Positions 22,701-37,202 of a DNA stretch of 64,000 bases are shown here, piece by piece (position 1 is the first letter of the stretch; each line of letters begins with the position of its first letter). Location of the stretch: contig JADCRB010000066.1 in NCBI GenBank assembly GCA_021464245.1, positions 4,624,558 to 4,688,557 of the forward strand, in the 5' to 3' direction. The stretch comes from Carallia brachiata (lineage: Eukaryota; Streptophyta; Magnoliopsida; Malpighiales; Rhizophoraceae). Under the pieces are notes generated by a model. That model saw only the letters and a list, made by a program, of their open reading frames with translations. It was not told where the DNA came from and did no database searches. The position numbers and the translations under genes were made by a program.

Positions 22701-23649
22701 GTTTGGGTAAGAAGTATACTTTTGTTGCTGCACTTTTTCCTTTTATACTCTTAGGGGCACGAAGTATGTTTTTGTTGTTGTAGCTGTCTCGCCTTTTATA
22801 CATGTGCGGGCAAGGAGTTTGGCTTTATTTTTGTTGTCTCTCGCCTTTTACACTTGAGCGGTGAGGAGTATACTTTTATTGTTGTACTTTGTCCTTTCAC
22901 ACCTGCAGGCAAGGAGTCTGTTTTTGTTGTTGTTGTTGTCTTACCTTTTGTACTGGTGCAATTTAGGAGCTTGCTTTGTTGTTGTTGCTGTCTTGCCATT
23001 CATACTCGTGCAGGCAAGGAGAATACTTTTGCTGCTGTACTTTTTGCTTTTATACTCTTACAGGCTAGGAGTTTGCTTATGTTGTCTTTCTATGTTGCCT
23101 TTTATACTCGTGCAGGAAGGAGTTTGGTTTTGTTATCATTGTCATCTTTCCTTTTATAATCGTGTGGGCAATGAGTAAAAAGTATGCTTTGCTATTGTTG
23201 TCTCGCCTTTTACACTTGTGTAGGCAAAGAGATATGCTTTTGTCATTGTTGCCATCTCGCCTTTTATACTCACGAGTTAGGTTTGTTTTGCTGTCGTTGC
23301 CGCTCACCTTTATACTCGTGCGGGAGGAAAGTATGCTTTTGTTATTGTACTTTTTGCCTTTTATACTTTTGCGGGCAAGGAGTCTACTTTTGTTGTTGGT
23401 GTTGTCTCGTCTTTTATACTTATAGACAAAGAGTATGGTTTTGCTCTTTTTACTAGTTGCCTTTCATACTCGTGTGGGTAAGGAGTATTCTTTGCGGTTA
23501 CCGTCTTTCCTTTTACACTAGTGCGGGCAAGGAGTATGCTTTTGTTGTTATTCCCATGCATTTTATACTCATATGGGCAAGGAGTTTGGTTTTTCAATTG
23601 TTCCCGTCCTGCCTTTTAAACTTGTTCGGGCAAGCAGATGCTTTGCGAT

Positions 23650-25740
23650 TGCTATCTCTCATTTTATACTCGTACAGGCAAAGAGTATGCTTTGTTATTG
23701 CCGTCTCACCTTTTATACTCTTGCGAGCAAGGAGTCAGCTTTTGCTGTTGTTGTCCCTCTCGCCTTTTATACTCGTGTGGGCATGCTTTGTTGTTGCCGC
23801 CTTGCCTTTTATACTCTTTCGGGCAAAGAGTCGGCTTTTGTTGTTGTTTCCGTATTGCCTTTTATACTTGCATGGGCAACGATTTTGGTTTTACTGTTGT
23901 TTCCGTCTCGCCTTTTATGCTCGCGTGGGCACGGTTTATGCTTTGATATTGTCGTCACGCCTATTTTGCATGTGCGAGCAAACTGTGCGCTTTTGTTGTT
24001 GCTGCCATCTCGCCTTTTATACTCGTGCAAGCAAGGAGCATGGTTTGTTGTTGTCGTCTTGCCCTTCATACTTGCGTGAGCACGGAGTATGCTTTGTTGC
24101 TGCCATCTCGCCTTTTATACTCTCGTGGGCTAGGTGTCTACTTTTGCTATTGGTTGTCTTGCCTTTTCTCCCCATGCGTGCAAGGAGTCTAGCTTTGTTG
24201 TTGTTGCCATCTTTCCTTTTGTACTCGGGCAGGCGACAAGTACACTTTTGCTACTCTACTTGTCGCCTTTTATACTCTGGCATGCAAGGAGTCAACTTTC
24301 GTGTTGTTGCCGTCTAGCCTTCTATACTCTTGCGGGCAAGAAGTATCGTTATGCTGTTGTCGCTGTGTCAGCTTTTATACTCGTGCGGGAGAGCAGGCTG
24401 CTTTGTTGTTGCCGTCTCATATTTTATACTCGTGCGGGCCAGGAGTACGCTTTTGTTGTTGTTGCCGTTTTGCCTTTTATGCTCGTCTGAATGAGTAGTC
24501 TGGTTTTGTTGTTGTTGTCGTCACACCTTTTATACTCGTGCAGCCAAGCAACATGCTTTGTTGTTGTCGTCTCACCTTTCATACTTGTGTGGGCAAGGAG
24601 TATGCTTTGTTGTTGTCGTCTTGTATTTTATACTCATGCGGGCGAGGAGTAAGGTTGCAGTTGCCGTCGTGCCCTTAATACTCTTGCAAGCATGGACTAT
24701 GCTTTTGTTCCTGTTGTCATCTCGCCTGTTATATTCAACCGAGTGAGTAGTATGGTTTTGTTATTGTTGCCATCTCGCCTTTTATACTCGTGCAGCAAGT
24801 AGCATGCTTTGTTGTTGTCGTCTTACCTTTTATGCTCATGCGTAAATGCTTTGTTGCTGTCGTGTCTCCTTTCATACTCTTGCAGGCAAGGAGTCATTTT
24901 TTGTTGTTGTTGCCGTATTGCCTTTTGTACTTGTATGGGTAAGGGGTCTAGTTTTGTTGTTGTTGTCGTCTCACCGTTTATACTCACACGGGCAAGAAGC
25001 ATCCTTTACTATTGTCGTCACACCTTTTTTGCTTGTGCTAGCAATCTATGCTGTTTTGTTTTGTTTTTGTCGTCTCGCCTTTTATACTCGTGTTGGCAAG
25101 GCGCATGCTTTGTTGTTTTCGTCTCGCCTTTTATGCTTGCACAAGCAAAGAGCATGCTTTGTTGTTGCCATCTCGCCCATTATACTTGTGAAGGCTATGA
25201 GTCTACTTTGCTATTATTAACGTATCGGTTTTTATACTCTTTCGGGCAAGGAGTATACTATTATTTTTGCAACTTTTCCCCTTTTATATTCTTGGAAGCA
25301 AAGAGTCTACTTTTTCTATTGTTGCTGTCTCGCCTTTTATACACGTGCATGCAAGGAGTCTAGCTTTGTTGTTGTTTCGTCTTTCTTTTCATGCTCGAGC
25401 AAGCGATGAGTATACTTTTGTTGTTGTTCTTATAGCCGTTTACACTCTTGCATGGAAGGAGTCTGCTTTAGCGTTGTTGTCGTCTTGCCTTTTATACTCG
25501 TACGGGCAAGAAGTCTCGTTGTGTTGTTGTCACCATCTCATTTTTTATACTCGTGTTGGCAAGCAGCCTGCTTTGTTGCTGTCGTCTCATGTTTTATACT
25601 CGTGCGGGCAGGGAGAATGGTTTGCAGTTGTCGTCGAATATTTAATACTCGTGCGAGTAGGGAGTATGCTTTTGTTGTTGTTATTGTGTCGCCTTTTATA
25701 CATGTCCAGACAAGTAGTCCGGTTTGGTTGTTGTTGTCGT
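23650..25740. repeat. Satellite block repeated at 29200-30800 and 44090-45690
   Basis: A series of rare variant monomers is shared. One anchor is GCGACAAGTACAC at 24233, 29783 and 44675. Others are an unusual CTATTGG...GTCT tail before a CCCCAT monomer, and the CTAGCAATC monomer near 25030, 30125 and 45018. The 29.2-kb and 44.1-kb copies are more alike because both lie within the large duplication; this third copy is older or more diverged. Confidence 0.72.
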
Positions 25741-28700
25741 CTCGACTTTTATACTCGTGCGGACAAGCATCGTGGTTTGTTGTTGTCGTCATCCCTTTTA
25801 TAGTCATGCGGGTAAGGAGTACGCCTTGTTGTTACCATCTTAGTTTTTATACTCGTGTGGGCATGCATCATGCTTTATTCTTGTTATCGTCTCGCCTTTT
25901 ATAGCCGTGCATGCAAGGAGTATGCTTCGTTTTTACCGTCTGGCCTTTTATAGTATGGTGGGTGAGGACTGTACTTTTGTTGTTGTACTAGTCGCCTTTA
26001 TACTCTTACGGGCAAAGATTCTGCTTTTATTGTTGATGTCGTCTTGCCTTCTACACTTTTGTGGGCAAGGTGTATAATTTTGTTTTTGCACTTTTCGCCC
26101 TTTATATTACTCTAAGCAAGGAGTCTACATTAACTACTGTTATCGTCTAACCTTTTATACACATGTGAGCAAGGAGTTTGGTTTTGTTGTTGTTGTCGTC
26201 TTTCACCTTTTATACTTAGGTAGGTAAAGAGTATACTTTTGTTGTCGTACTTGTCGCCTTTTATACTCTTGCAGACAGGGAGTTTGCTTTTGTTGTTGTT
26301 ACGGTCTCGCCTTCTATACTCCTGCAGGGTAGGAGTCTACTTTGCTGATGTTGTCGTCTCGCCTTTTATGCTCGTGCAAGCAAGGAGTATGCTTTTGTTG
26401 TTGTACTGTTTTCCTTTTATGCTCTTGCGGGCAAGGAGTATGCTTTTAGTTGTTGTTGTTGCCTTGCCTTTTATACTCGCACTGGCAAAGAGTATGGTTT
26501 TGTTGTTATTATCGTCCCGCCTTTTATACCTTGCTGTTGCTGTTGCCATCTCGACTTTTATACTCTTGCATGCAAGTAGTATGCTCTTGTTTTTATTATC
26601 GTCTCGCCCTTTACACGTAAAGGCAAGGACTCCGGTTTTGTTATTGTTGTCATCTTGCCTTTTATATTGTACGGGCGAGTGGCAAGTTTTGTTGTTGCCG
26701 TCTCGCCTTTTATACTCGCGTGGGCAAAGAGTATGCTATCCTGCTGTCTCTCGCTTTTTGTACTCTTGAAAGGAAGGAGACTAATTTTGTTGTTGTTGTC
26801 ATCTCGCCTTTTACACCTGTGCAGGCTAGAAGTTTGCGTTGCTGTTGTTACCGTCTCGCCATTTGTACTCGTTCAGGCATGGAGTATACTTTTGTAATTG
26901 TAGTTTTCGCCTTTTATGCTCTTGCGGGCAAGGAGTCCACCCTTGTTCTTGTTGCTTTTACACTCTTGCAGGTTAGAAGTCTGCTTTGCTGTTGTTGTCG
27001 TCTCGCCTTGTATACTCATATGGGAAAGGGTATACCATTGTGGTTGCATTTTTCGCGTTTTATACTCTTGCGAGTAAGGAGTTTGGTTTTATTGTTGTTG
27101 TTATCTCGCCTTTTATACTCGTATGGGTAAGGAGTCTGGTTTTGTTGTTGTTGCCATCCCACCATTTATACTTATGCGGGCAAGCAACATCCTTTTGCTA
27201 TTGCACTTTTCACCTTTTATACTCTTGTAGGCAAGGAGTCTTGTTTTATTGTTCTTGTTGTCTAGGCTTTTATACTCGTGCGGGCAAGCAGCATGCTTTG
27301 TTGTTGTCGTCTTGCCGTTTTTACTTTTTCTTGTAAGGAGTCTACTTTTGCTACTGTTGCTATCTTCCCTTTTGCACTTGTGCAGGCAACGAGTCTGGTT
27401 TTGTTGTTGTTGTTGGCTCTCCTTTTACACTCATGTGAGAAAGGAGTATACTTTGCTGTTGCCGTCTCGCCTTTTATACTCCTGCGGGCAAGTAGTATAC
27501 TTTGATATTGCCTTCTCATCTTTTATACTCGTGTGGGTAGGGAGCATTCTTTTGTTGTTATTGCCATCTTGCCCTTTGTAGTCGCACGGGCAAGGACTTT
27601 GGTTTTGTCATTGTTGCCGTCTCGCCTTTTCTGCTGTCGTCTTACTCTTTATATACTTTTATTGGGAAGGAGACTGCAATTGTTGTTGTTCTCGTCTCGA
27701 CTTGTATACTCATGCGAGCAAGGAGTATAGTTTTGTTGTTGCACATTTCACCTTTTATACGCTTACGGGTAAGGAACCTGCTTTTATTGTTGTTGCTATC
27801 CTGCTTTTGGTACTCATATGGGTAAGGAGTCTGGTTTTGTTGTTGTTTCCATCTCACCTTTTAGAATTGTGTGGGCAAGGAGTATACTTTTGTTGTTGCA
27901 CTTTTTGCCTTTTATACTCTTGCGGGCAAGGACTCTCGTTTTATTGTTGTTGCCATCCAGCCTTTTATACATGTGTAGGCAAGAAGCATGCTTTGTTGCT
28001 CTCGTCTCACCTTTTATACTCTTGCAGGCAAGGAGGCTGCTTTCATTTGTTGTTGTTGTCTTGCCATTTATACTTATGCAGGAAAGGAGTCTCGTTTAAT
28101 TGTTGTTGTCGTCTTACCTTTTATACTTGCATGGGCAAGGTGTATGGCTTAATATTGCCGTTTTACCTTTTATATTTGTGCGAGCAGGGAGCATGCGTTC
28201 GTTGTAGTCGTCGTCCCGCCTTTTACACTCGTTCAAGTAAGGATTCTGCTTCGCTATTATTACTGTCTTGCGTTTAATATTGGCACAGGTAGGCAGTATT
28301 CTTTTGTTGTTGTTGCCATCTTGCCTACCATGCTCATGCAGGCTAGGAGTCTACTTTGCTATTATTACTATCTCGCTTTTTATGCTCTTGTAGGCAAGGA
28401 GTCTACTTTTGTTGTGGTTGTCATCTCGCCTTTTTTACACATGCAGGCTAGGAGTCTGATTTGCTGTTGTTGCCGCCTTGCCTTTTATGCCTATGCAGAC
28501 AAGCAATTTACTTTTGTTGTTGTACTTTTTGCCTTTCATATTCTTGTGGGCAAAGAATCTGCCTTTGTTGTTGTTACTGTCTCACCTTTTATGGATGTGC
28601 GGGCCAGGAGTCTGTTTTGCTGTTGTAACTGCCTCACCTTTTATACCCATGTGGGCAAGGAGTATACTTGTGTTATTGTAGTTTACAACTTTGATACCCC

Positions 28701-31700
28701 TGTGGGTAAGAAGTCCAGTTTTGTTGTTGTTGTCTCGCCTTTTATACTCGTCTGACAAGGAGTATGCTTTGTTGTTGCCATCTCGCCTTCTATATTCTTG
28801 CAAGCAAGAAGTCTGCATTTGTTCTTGTTGTCGTCTCCCCTTTTATACCCGTACGGGCTAGTGTCTGTTTTGCTATTGTTACTGTCTCGCCTTTTATGCT
28901 CACGCAAGCAGAGAGTATACTTTTATTTGTGTACATTTTGTCTTTCATATCCTTGCAGGCAAGGAGTCTACTTTTGCTATTGTTATCGTCTCTGCTTTTA
29001 TACTCACGCAGAAAGGAGTTTGGTTTTATTGCTATTACTGTCTCGCATTTTTTACTGAGGTGGGTAAGGAGCATACTTTTGTTATTGTGCTTATTGTCTT
29101 TCATATTCTTGCGGGAAAAGAGCTTGCCTTTCTTGTTGTTGTTGTCCCACCTTTTATACGTGTCCAGGTGAGTAGTCTGGTTTTGTTACTATTACTGTCA
29201 TGCCTTTTATACTCATTCAGGCAAGCAGCATGCTTTGTTGTTGCCATCTCGACTTTTATACTCTTGCGAGCAAGGAGTCCGCTTTTGTCGTTGGTACCGT
29301 CTCGCCATTTATACTCGTATGGGCAAGGAGACAGGTTTTGTTCTTGTTGTCGCCTCGCCTTTTATGGTCGTGCGGGCTAGGAGTATGCTTTAATATTGCT
29401 GTCACGCCTTTTCTGCTCGTGCGGGCAACGTGTTCGCTTTTGTTGTTATTGCTGTCTCGCCTTTTATACTCGTGTAGGAAAGGAGTATGCCTTCTTGTTG
29501 TCGTCATGCCTTTTATACTCACGCGAGCAAGGAGTATGCTTTGTTGTTGCCGTCTTGCCTTTTATACTCGTGCGAGCAAGGAGTCTGCTTCCCTATTATT
29601 ACCATCTCGGCTTTTATATTTGTGTGGGCATGGAGTATATTATTGTTTTTGCAAGTTTTACATTTTATATTCTTGCGGGAAAACAATCTACTTTTGCTAT
29701 TGGCCGTCTGGCCTTTTATCCCCATCCGTGCAAGGAGTCTAGCTTTGTTATTGTTGCCATCTTTCCTTTTATACTCAGGAAGGCGACAAGTACACTATTA
29801 CTGTTCTACTTTTTGCCTTTTATACTCTTGCGCGTAACAAGTCAGCTTTAGTGTTGTTGCCATCAGCCTTTTATAATCGTACGGGAGAGCAGCCTGCTTT
29901 GTTGTTGTCGTCTCGTATTTTATACTCGTGCAGGCAAGGAGTATGGTTTGCAGTTGACGTCACGCCTTTAATACTCGTGCAGGTGGGGAGTACGCTTTTG
30001 TTATTGCTGCTGTCTTGCCTTTTATACTCGTTTGAACGAGTAGCCTAGTTTTGTTGTTGCTGTCGTCTCGTCTTTTGTACTCGTGCAGGCAAGAAGCATG
30101 CTTTGCTATTGTCGTGACACCTTTTTGGCTCGTGCTAGCAATCCATGCGCTTTTGTTGTTGTTGCCATCTCGGCTTTTATTCTCATGCAGGCAAAGAGCA
30201 TGCTTTGTTTTTGTTGTCTCGCCTTTTATGCTCACGCAAACAAGGAGCATGCATTGTTGTTGCCATCTCGCCCATTATACTCGTCCGGGCTAGGAGTCTG
30301 TTTTGCGATTATTATCATGTCGGCTTTTTTACTCGTGCAAGCAAGGAGTATGCTATTGTTTTTGCAAGTTTTGACTTTTATATTCTTGCGGGCAAAGAGT
30401 CTACTTTTCATGTTATTGTTGTCTCGCCTGTTATACCCGTGAGTGCAAGGAGTCTTGCTTTGTTGTTGTTGTCGTCTTTCGTTTCATGCTCGGGTAGGCG
30501 ATGGTATACTTTTTTTGTTGCTCTTGTCACCGTTTATACTCTTGTGTGGAAGGAGTCTGCTTTAGTGTTGTTGCCGTCTTGCCTTTTATACTCCTACGGG
30601 CAAGAAGCCTAGTTGTGTTGTTGTCGCCATCTTGTCTTTTATATTCGTGCGGGCAAGCAGCCTGCTTTGTTGTTGTCGTCTCAGTGTTTTATACTCGTGC
30701 GGGCAAGGAGTATGGTTTGCAGTTGCCTTCAGGTATTTAATACTAGTGCAAGTAGGGAGTATGCTTTTGTTGTTGTTGCTGTGTCACCTTTTATAGTTGT
30801 TCAGACGAGTGGTCTGGTTTCGTTATTGTGGTCATCTCGCCTTTTATACTCGTGCAGGCAAGCAGTATGCTTTATTGTTTCTGTCCCACCATTTCTACAA
30901 GTACGGGGAAAGAGTATGCTTTGTTGTTCCCATACCACCTTTTGCACTCATGTGGGCAAGGAGTCTACTTTTGCTATTGTTGCCGTCTTGCCTTTTAAAC
31001 TCATGCGTGCAAGAAGTATAGTTTAGTTGTTGTTGGATTCCCACCCTTTACACTCGTGCGGCGAGGTGTATCCTTTTGTTGTTGTATTTGTTGCCTTTTA
31101 TACTCTCTCGGGAATGCAATCAGCTTTTGTTCTGATTGCTATCTCGCCTTTTATACTCGTATAGACTGGGAGTCTTTTTCGCTATTGTTGCCATCTCGCC
31201 TTTCATACTCGTGCGGCCAAAGAATATACTTTTGACCTTTTATACTGTTGCAAGCAAGGAGCATGGTTTTGTTGTTATCGCTATTTTACCTTTTATGCTC
31301 GTGTAGCTAGAAGTCTGTTTTGCTACTATTATACTCTCGCCCTTCATAGTTGTGCAGGCAAGGAGTATACTTTTCTTATTATACTTCTCGTATTTTTGTA
31401 CTCTTGCAGACAAAAAGTTTGCCTTTGTTGTTGCTGCTGCCTTGCCTTTTATAGTCCTGTAAGCAAGGAGTCTGGTTTTGTGTTGTTTCCGTCACACCTT
31501 TCACACTCATGTCGGCAAGTAGCACGCTTTGTTGTTACTATCTCGCCTTTTATACTCGTGCGGCAAAGAGTGTGCTTTGTTGTTGCCGTCTCGCCCTTTA
31601 TACGCTTCCAGGCAAGGAGTCGGCTTTTGTTGTTATTCCCATCTCGCCTTTTATACTCGCATGGGCAAAGAGTCTAGTTTTGTTGTTGTTGTCGTCTCAC

Positions 31701-32928
31701 CTTTTATGGTAGTTGGGGCTGGGAGTTTGTTTTGTTCTTGTTGTTGTCTCGCCTTTTATACTCATGCAAGCAAGGATTATACTTTTGTTGTTGTGCTTTT
31801 TGCCTTTTATACTCTTGCGGGCAAGGAGCCCACTTTTGTTGTTGGTGCTGTCTCGCCTTTTATGCTCAGGTGAGCAAGGAAACTAGTTTTATTGTTGTTA
31901 TTGTCTCACCTTTTATACTCCTGCGGGTAAGGAGTATGCTTTGCTGTTACCATCTAGTCTTTTATGCAAGAGCAAGCAAGGAGTATTCGTTTGTTGTTGT
32001 TCTTGTCTCGCCTATTATACTCGCTTGGGCAAGGAGAATGGTTTTTGTTGTTGTGACGTCTCGCCTTTTATGCTCGTGTGGGCAAGCATCTTGCTTTTTT
32101 GTTGTCCTCTCACCTTTTACACTCGTGCAGGCAAGGAGTCTACTTTTACAGTTATTGTTGTCACGCCTTTTATAGTCGTACGGGCAAAGAGTCTGGTTTT
32201 GTTGTTGTTGCCACCTTGCCTTTTACACTCGAGCAAAAGAGGAGTATACTTTTTTCGCTGTACTTGCCGCCTTTTATACTCTTGAGGGCAAGGAGTCTGC
32301 TTTTCTTATTGTTGCTATATCGCCTTTTATACTCATGCAGTCTAGGAGTTCGTATCACTGTTGTTGCCGTCTTGTCTTTTATACTCGTGTGAGCAAAGAG
32401 TATACTTTGTTGTTCTACTTTTTACCCTTTATACTCTTTCAGGCAAGGAGTTTTCTTTTGCTGTTGTCGCTGCCTTGGCGTTTATACTCGTGCAAACAAA
32501 GAGTTTGGTTTTGTGATTGTTGCTATCTTGCCTTTTATAATCATATGGGCAATGAATAAAGAGTATGCTTTGCCATTGTTGTCTTGCCTTTTATACTCAT
32601 GCGAGCAAGGACTATGCTTTTGTTTTTGTAGTTTTCGCCTTTTATATTCTTGCAAGCAAAGAGCCTACTTTTACTGTTGTTGCCATCTCGCCTTTTCTAC
32701 TTGTGCGGGCTTGGAGTCTGGTTTTGTTGTTGCTGTTGTCTCTCCTTTTATCCTCATGCAGGAAAGCAACATGCTTTGTTGTTGTTGTCATGCATTTTGT
32801 ACTCGTACGGGCAACGAGTACGCTTTGTTGTCACCGTCTTACCTTTTTAGCTCTTGCGGGCTAGGAGTCTACATTTTTTGTTGCTGTTGTCTCGCATTTT
32901 ATGCTCTTGTAGTTAAAGAGTATGCTTT

Positions 32929-33026
32929 ACTGTTGTCGACTCGTCTTTCATGCTCGCGCGGGCTAGGAGTATGCTTTACTGTTGTCGACTCGTCTTTCAT
33001 GCTCGCGCGGGCTAGGAGTATGCTTT
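32929..33026. repeat. Exact 49-bp tandem monomer duplication
   Basis: Two identical 49-bp units (32929-32977 and 32978-33026), each with the rare GTCGACTCGTCTTTC and GCTCGCGCGGGCTAGG variants. Copy B has only one such unit (about 48609-48656), so the doubling happened after the large duplication or was lost from B. Confidence 0.92.
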
Positions 33027-36000
33027 TGTTGTTGTTACCGTCTCACCTTTCATACTCGTGCGGGCAAGCAGTATGCTTAGTTGTCGCTGTCTCACCTTTT
33101 GTACTCTCACGGGCAAGGAATCTGCTTTTGTTGTTGTTGCCATCTCGCCTTTTATGCTCATGCGGGCAAGGAGTCTGGTTTTGTTGTTGTTGTCATCCCG
33201 CATTTTATATTAGTGCGGGCTAGGCGTAAGCTTTTGTTTTCGTACTTTTCACGTTATATAGTCTTGAAGAGAATCAGGCTACTTTTGCTGTTGTTTCCAT
33301 CTCGTCTTTGACACTCGCGGGGGTAAGGAGTCTAGTTTTGTTGTTGTTTTTGTCTCATCCCTTGTATCGTGCAGGCAAGGAGTCTGCTTTTTTTGTCGTT
33401 GCAGTCTCGTCTTTTTTGCTCGTGTGGACTAAGAGTCTACTTTATTGTTCCTGCCATCTCGCCTTTTATGATCTTGCAGGAAAGGAGTATGCATTGTTGC
33501 CATCTCGCCTTTAAAACTCTTGCAGGTAAGGAGTATGCTTTGTTGTTGCTGGCTTGGCTTTTATACTCTTGCGGGCAAGGATTAAACTTTGATGTTGCCC
33601 TCTCGCCTTTTGTACTCGTGTGAGCTGAGAGAATGTTGCTGTTGTTATTGTCATCTTGCCTTTTATACTTGCACAAGCAAAGAGTCTAGTTTTGTTCTTG
33701 TTGTCGTCACGCCTTTTATACTTGCGTCAGAAAAGAGCGTGCTTTGTTGTTGCCGTCATGCCTTTTATACTATTACAGGCAAGGAATCAACTTTTGTTGG
33801 TGTTGTCGTCCCATAATTTGTACTCATACAGGCATGGAGTCTGGTTTTCTTGTTGTTGCTGTCTCGTTTTTATACTCGTTCGGGCAAAGAGTATGCTTTA
33901 CGGTTGCCGTCTCGCCTTTTGTGCTCCTGTGGGCAAAGAGCATGCATTTGATGTTGTTCTCGTCTTAGCTTTTACACTTGTGTGGGCGAAGAGTAATGCT
34001 TTTGTTGTTGTTGTCATCTCGTCTTTTATACTCATGCGGGCAAGGAGCATGCTTTGATGTTGTCGGCTCGCCTTTTATACTCATACGGGCAAAGAATATG
34101 CTTTGTTGTTGCCGTTTTGCCTTTTATACTCGTGCAGCTAAGGAGCATGCTTTGTTGTTGTCGGCTTTCGTTTCATACTCTTGCGGGCAAAGAATATGCT
34201 TTATTGTTGCCGTTTCACCTTTTATACTCGTGCATGCAAGCAGCATGCTTTGTCGTACCCATCTAGACATTTCTAGTTGCGCAGGCAAGGAGTATGTGTT
34301 GTTGTTGCTGTCTCGCCTTTTATACTCTTGCAGGCACAAGGGGTTTGTTTTTGTTGTCATCGTAGTCTCGCCTTTTATTCTCGTGAGCGCTAGGCATCTA
34401 CTTTGCTGTTGTTACCGTCTCTCTTTTTATACTCGTGCAAGCAAAGCGTTTAGTATTTTTATACTTTTTGCCTTTTATGTTCTTGCAGGCAAGGTGTCTA
34501 CTTTGGCTATTGTTGTCATCTCGCCTTTTATACTCGTGTGAGCAAGGTATCTAGTTTTGTTGTTGTTGTTATCTTGCCTTTTATACTTGGGTGGGCGAAG
34601 AGTATACTTTTGCTATTGCACTTGTCACATTTTATACTCTCGAGGCCAAGAAGTCTGCTTTTCTTGTTGTTGCCGTTTTGCCTTTTATACTCATGCCAGC
34701 AAGGAGTCTGCTTTGTTGTTGCCATCTCGCCTTTTATACTCATGCGGGCAGGGAGTATGGTTTTGTTGTTATTGTTGTCGTCTCGCTAGTGAAGGCTAGG
34801 CGCTTGCTTTGCTGTTGCCGTCTCCCCATTTATACCTATATGGGCAAGGAGTCCAGTTTTGTTGTTGTTGCCGTCTTGCCCTTTTATATTCATATGGGCA
34901 AACAGTATGCTTTGTTGTTACCGTCTCATCTTTTGTATTATTACGGGCAAGGAATCTACTTTTGTTGTTGTTGCGGTCTTACCTTTTACACTCTAGTGGG
35001 CTAGAAGTCTACTTTGTTGTTGCTACCGTCTCAACCTTTTATAGTTGTCTAGGTGAGGTGTATGCTTTAGTTGTTGTGCTTTTAGCCCTTTACACTCTTG
35101 CGGGCAAGGAATATGATTTTGTTGTTGTTGTTGTCCTGCCTGTTATGGTCATGCTAGTAAAGAGTCTCGTTTTGTTGTTGTTGTTGTCTCACCTTTTGTA
35201 CTTGTGCGGGCACGGAGTATTCTTTTGTTGTTGTACTTTTCGCTTTTTATACCCTTTTAGGAAAGTAGTCTAGTTATACTATTGTTGTCGTCTTGCCTAT
35301 TATACTCGTGTGGGCAAGGAGTATACTTTTGTTGTTGTACCTTTCGCTCTTTATATTCTTTTGGGCAAGGAGTCTACTTTTACTGTTGTTGCCGTCTCAT
35401 CCTTGCAACTGTGTGGGCAAAGAGTCTAGTTTTGTTGTTGATGCCATCTCGCCTTTTATACTTAGAGGGTCGAGGAGTATGGTTTTGCTGTTGCACTGTC
35501 ACCTATTATACTCTGCAGCCAATGAGACTGCTTTTTTTTGCTGTTACCGTCTCCTATTCATACATGTATGGGCTAGGAGTCTGCTTTCCTAGTTGCTGTC
35601 TCGCCTTTTATACTCTTGTGGACAAGGTGTATGTTTTGCTGTTGCCGTCTTGCTTTTATACTCGTGCGGGCAACGAGTAAGTTTTAATGTTGCCTTCTCG
35701 CCTTTTATACTCGTGCGGGTAAGAAACATGCGTTGCCGTTGCCCCCTCGCCGTTTATACGCCTACAGGCAAGAAGTATGGTTTTGTTGTTGTTTGTCGTC
35801 TCGCCTTTTATACTTGTACAGGTAAGCAGTCTGGTTTTGTAGTTGTTGTCGTCTCGCCTTTTTTACTCGTGCGGCCAAGCAGCATGCTTTGTTGTTGCCG
35901 TTTAACCTTTTATAGTCGTGCGGGCAAGGAGTATGTTTTGTTGTTACCGTCTCGTCTTTTATAGTCGAACGGATGAGGAGTATACTTTTGTTTTTGTACT

Positions 36001-37202
36001 TGTCACCTTTGATACTCTTCCAGGAAAATAGTCTAGTTCTGTTGTTGTTGCTGTCTCGCCTTTTATACTCATGTAGGCAAGGAATATGCTTTTGTTGTTG
36101 TGTTTTTTGCCTTTTAAACTATTGCGGGCACGGAGTCTACTTTTGTTGTTCTTACCGCATCGCATTTTATACACGTGTAAGCAATGAGTCTGGCATTGTT
36201 GTTGTTGTCGTTTTCGCCTTTTATACTCGTGCAGCGAAGGAGTATACTTTCGTTGTTGTACCTTTCGACTTTTATACTCTTGCAGGTAAGGAGTCCACTT
36301 TTTTTGTTGTTTTCATCTCGCCTTTTATAGTCATGCGGGCTGGAAGTCTGCTTTTGTTGTTGTTGCTGCCTTGCCTTTTATACTCGTAGAGGCAAGGAGT
36401 CTAGGTTTGTGGTTGTTGCCATCTTGCCTTTTATACTAGTGCCGGCAAGCAATCAGCTTCATTGTTGCCGTCTTGCCTTTTGCACTTGGGCCGGCGCAGA
36501 GCATACTACTGTTGTCGTAATTGTCGCCTTTTATACTCTTGCGGGCAAGGAGTCTGGTTTTGTTATTATTGTCGTCTAGCTTTTTATACTCGTGAGGGCT
36601 ATGCTTTTGCTTTGCAATTGATACCGTCTCACCTTTTATGCTCATGCAGGCAAGGAGGATACTTTTGATTTTGTACTTTTTGCCCTTTATATTCTTCTAG
36701 GCATGGAGCCTACTTTTGTTGTTGTTTTCGTATGGCCTTGTATACTCGTCTGGGCTGGGAGTTTGCTTTTGTTGTTGTTGACACCTTGGCTATTATACTC
36801 GTGCGGGCAGGGAGTTTGCTTTTTTTGCCGTTGCCGTGTTGCCTTTTATACTCGTACGGGCAAGAAGTCTGGTATGTTGTTGTTGCCGTCGAGCCTTTTG
36901 TACTCGTGGGAGCAAGCAGCATGCTTTGTTGTTGCCATATTGCCTTTTATACTTGTGTGGGCAAGGTATATGCTTTGTTGTTGCCGTCTTGCTTTTTATA
37001 CTCGGGCGTGTGAGGACTATACCTTCATTGTGGTACTTTTTGCATTTTATACTCTTGCAGGTAAGTAGTCTAGTTTTGTTGTTATTGCCTTCTCGCCTTT
37101 TATATTCGTGCAGGCAAAGAGTATACTTTTGTTGATATACTTTTTGCCTTTTATACTCTTGCGGGCAAGGAGTCTACTTTTATTGTTGTTGCCATTTTGC
37201 CT

